This document shows, one piece after another, positions 62,498-64,000 of a stretch of 64,000 nt of DNA. A model generated the notes under the pieces. The model ran no database searches, was not told where the DNA came from, and saw nothing but the letters and a program-made list of their open reading frames with translations. Numbering within the stretch: the stretch's first letter is position 1; each line of letters starts with the position of its first letter. Origin of the DNA: Thaumasiovibrio sp043421945 (GTDB taxonomy: Bacteria; Pseudomonadota; Gammaproteobacteria; Enterobacterales; Vibrionaceae); contig JBHOGO010000003.1 in assembly GCA_043421945.1 (NCBI GenBank), positions 1-64,000 of the forward strand. Direction: 5' to 3'. The position numbers and the translations under genes were made by a program.

Positions 62498-62524
62498 AAA
62501 AAAGCAGCTTCGGCTGCTTTTTTA
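62498..62524 (+). terminator. terminator after rluB
   Basis: AAAAGCAGC/GCTGCTTTT with the stable TTCG tetraloop is flanked by A and T runs. Confidence 0.93.
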
Positions 62525-62594
62525 TTATCTCAATGTTCTCCACGTTTCTACTTATTCGAATTTTGCTCTTGGTTTGCGTCTATTGTTCACTTCC

Positions 62595-62636
62595 TTTTTC
62601 CTTTTTCCTTTTTCCTTTTTCCTTTTTCCTTTTTCC
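62595..62636. repeat. six tandem copies of the heptamer TTTTTCC
   Basis: Six exact units with partial units on both sides lie between the rluB terminator and the chemoreceptor gene. The rest of the 62525-62950 gap is AT-rich and contains no gene. Confidence 0.95.
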
Positions 62637-62950
62637 TTTCTTATTTGGTTTTTATATGAATGATCATAATTTTAGGCTTTGTTGCTTACATTTGTAGGCG
62701 CTTAAGTGTCTCTTTACGTATTGTTTATTCATCATCTGTAAAAATTTCATGGTTTGTTAATTGCTGATTTTAATGGTTTTACTTGATTCATCAGTGAAAA
62801 AAGTAAAAAGGTTCTTACGATAAAAACCCTTCAATTTATCTCATTATTAATACATCAACTATAGTTATGAGACGCGGCGTTGTGTGGCTCGCATATTATA
62901 GATGGGTCAATCTCCGCTTGGCTTAGGCGTACTATAAATAGGATGTAGGG

Positions 62951-64000
62951 ATGAACTTTGGTGATATATCAATAAGAAATAAACTTCTCGTCAGTAATGT
63001 AACGACTATCCTCTTGCTCGTTGTTCTGTGTTCAGTGGTTTGGAATGCAATAAAAACAATGAGATCAACATCTTATATGGTTGAGCACACTTACCGTGTG
63101 ATTGAACTTTCAAATGGACTCGTTAACTCGATGGTTGACCAAGAAACTGGCCTAAGAGGGTTTGCCATTGGTGGCCAGGAAGATTATCTCGAACCCTATC
63201 ATAGTGGGTCTGCACACTTTTCAGATAATTTTCGAGAGGTGAGAAACCTCACCAGTGATAACCCTGCACAGCAGTCTCGTTTTGATGAGGTGGCAAAAGA
63301 TGCAGAAGCGTGGAGAGCTTACGCTGAGCGTGTTATCGCATTACGTAAAAACATAGCGTCAGGTGAGGATATTAATTCTCAGTTAGATACGCTCATTGCC
63401 TCAGGTGTTGGTAAACAAAAGATGGATGGTATCCGTGCTTATATCGCCAACAGCAATTTTGGTGGACTGGGTGATCGCGTTTTGGCAGCGATGGTCAATA
63501 TGGAAACGGGGCTACGTGGTTTTATGCTCAATCGACAAGAGGAGTATTTGGAACCGTATCACGGAGGTCAAGAAGAGCTTGATAGATTACTTAACAGCCC
63601 AGCTCTTAGTTCCTTAAAGTCTTATGCTGATGGTTGGATTAATGATTACGCACAGCAAGCAATAACGTTAGTCCGAGAAGCGAACCAGTTTTCCACCATG
63701 GATGATCTTTATAGTTTTATTGCTCAAAAACAGGGTAAGACATACATGGATGGTCTACGTGCGAAAGTGGCCAATATCGTGTCAGTGGAAGCATCTTTAA
63801 TGGAAACGAGACAAGCGAGTGCAGGAGAGGCGGCATCATTAGCGCTACTTGTCATCGGGGCTGGTGGGCTAACGGCAGCATTTGTCACGTTAGGCTTTGG
63901 TACTATCGTGACAAACAGTATTAATAAGCAGATTAATCGAGCCATTGATGCTGCAAACCGCCTTGCTCAGGGAGATCTCACCATCGATCTGCGCGATGTG
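62951..64000 (+). CDS. chemoreceptor-type signalling protein with two CHASE3-like sensor units (partial, cut by window end)
   Basis: The frame is open from ATG 62951 to the edge (350 codons). There is a TM segment at about residues 14-36. A first CHASE3-like region contains MVDQETGLRGFAIGGQEDYLEPY, and a second, about 120 residues later, contains MVNMETGLRGFMLNRQEEYLEPY. A second TM segment follows at about 298-320, then the start of a HAMP domain (INKQINRAIDAANRLAQGDLTI). The output domain is beyond the window; a methyl-accepting chemotaxis domain is likeliest, a histidine kinase or GGDEF possible. The ligand is unknown. Confidence 0.85.
   Translation, partial: MNFGDISIRNKLLVSNVTTILLLVVLCSVVWNAIKTMRSTSYMVEHTYRVIELSNGLVNSMVDQETGLRGFAIGGQEDYLEPYHSGSAHFSDNFREVRNLTSDNPAQQSRFDEVAKDAEAWRAYAERVIALRKNIASGEDINSQLDTLIASGVGKQKMDGIRAYIANSNFGGLGDRVLAAMVNMETGLRGFMLNRQEEYLEPYHGGQEELDRLLNSPALSSLKSYADGWINDYAQQAITLVREANQFSTMDDLYSFIAQKQGKTYMDGLRAKVANIVSVEASLMETRQASAGEAASLALLVIGAGGLTAAFVTLGFGTIVTNSINKQINRAIDAANRLAQGDLTIDLRDV

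Overview
The window looks like chromosomal DNA of a marine gammaproteobacterium of the Vibrionales, near Enterovibrio, Grimontia or Photobacterium. This is judged from recognisable proteins and gene order only: ldtD/ycbL, aspC/asnS, mlc, bioA with bioBFCD divergent, yciI-yciA-yciB, a trp operon with separate trpG and trpD beside yciV-yciO-rluB, and alaE. No species call is possible without a search.

Layout. 1-340: 3' end of an IS1634-like transposase. 534-1322: secreted Sel1-repeat protein. 1498-6665: iron-responsive cluster behind a Fur box (imelysin, di-haem oxidoreductase, second imelysin, and a DUF1513 gene broken at a run of seven G). 6768-16754: cell-wall L,D-transpeptidase, metallo-beta-lactamase-fold hydrolase, small conserved genes, aspC, asnS, mlc with a CRP site, and a Lon-N domain protein. 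16858-22131: complete biotin pathway bioA/bioBFCD, divergent around a BirA-type operator. 22852-31730: two large lipoproteins followed by a membrane-anchored subtilisin with a C-terminal CFI-type box. 31958-32404: alaE.

32578-41421 is the accessory part. It starts at a tRNA-Ser(GGA) gene and carries a methyltransferase-HNH fusion protein, a WYL-domain regulator of the BrxR/CapW kind, and, divergent from the regulator, a four-gene operon with overlapping junctions. The operon encodes a Toprim protein (JetD/MksG-like), an SMC-type ATPase (JetC/MksB-like), a kleisin-like subunit (JetA/MksF-like) and a small partner (JetB/MksE-like). I read this as a Wadjet/Mks-type anti-plasmid condensin in the order D-C-A-B, probably under WYL control, next to a second candidate defence gene. 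No integrase and no second copy of the tRNA end were seen.

41788-50000 returns to household genes: a LysR regulator, a diguanylate cyclase relic with an in-frame stop, cardiolipin synthase, a sodium:neurotransmitter-type symporter, two RNA-modification-type enzymes, a probable type II secretion pilotin, yciI, yciA and yciB. 50356-51606 is a dicarboxylate/amino acid symporter. 51911-59715 is the trp operon on the minus strand. It is led by a type I-beta DAHP synthase and controlled by a TrpR operator and a leader peptide with three Trp codons plus attenuator. yciV, yciO and rluB follow on the plus strand. The window ends inside a chemoreceptor with two CHASE3-like sensor units.

Together the core genes cover iron handling, biotin, tryptophan and aspartate metabolism and RNA modification. 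The accessory block is the likeliest place for little-described biology.
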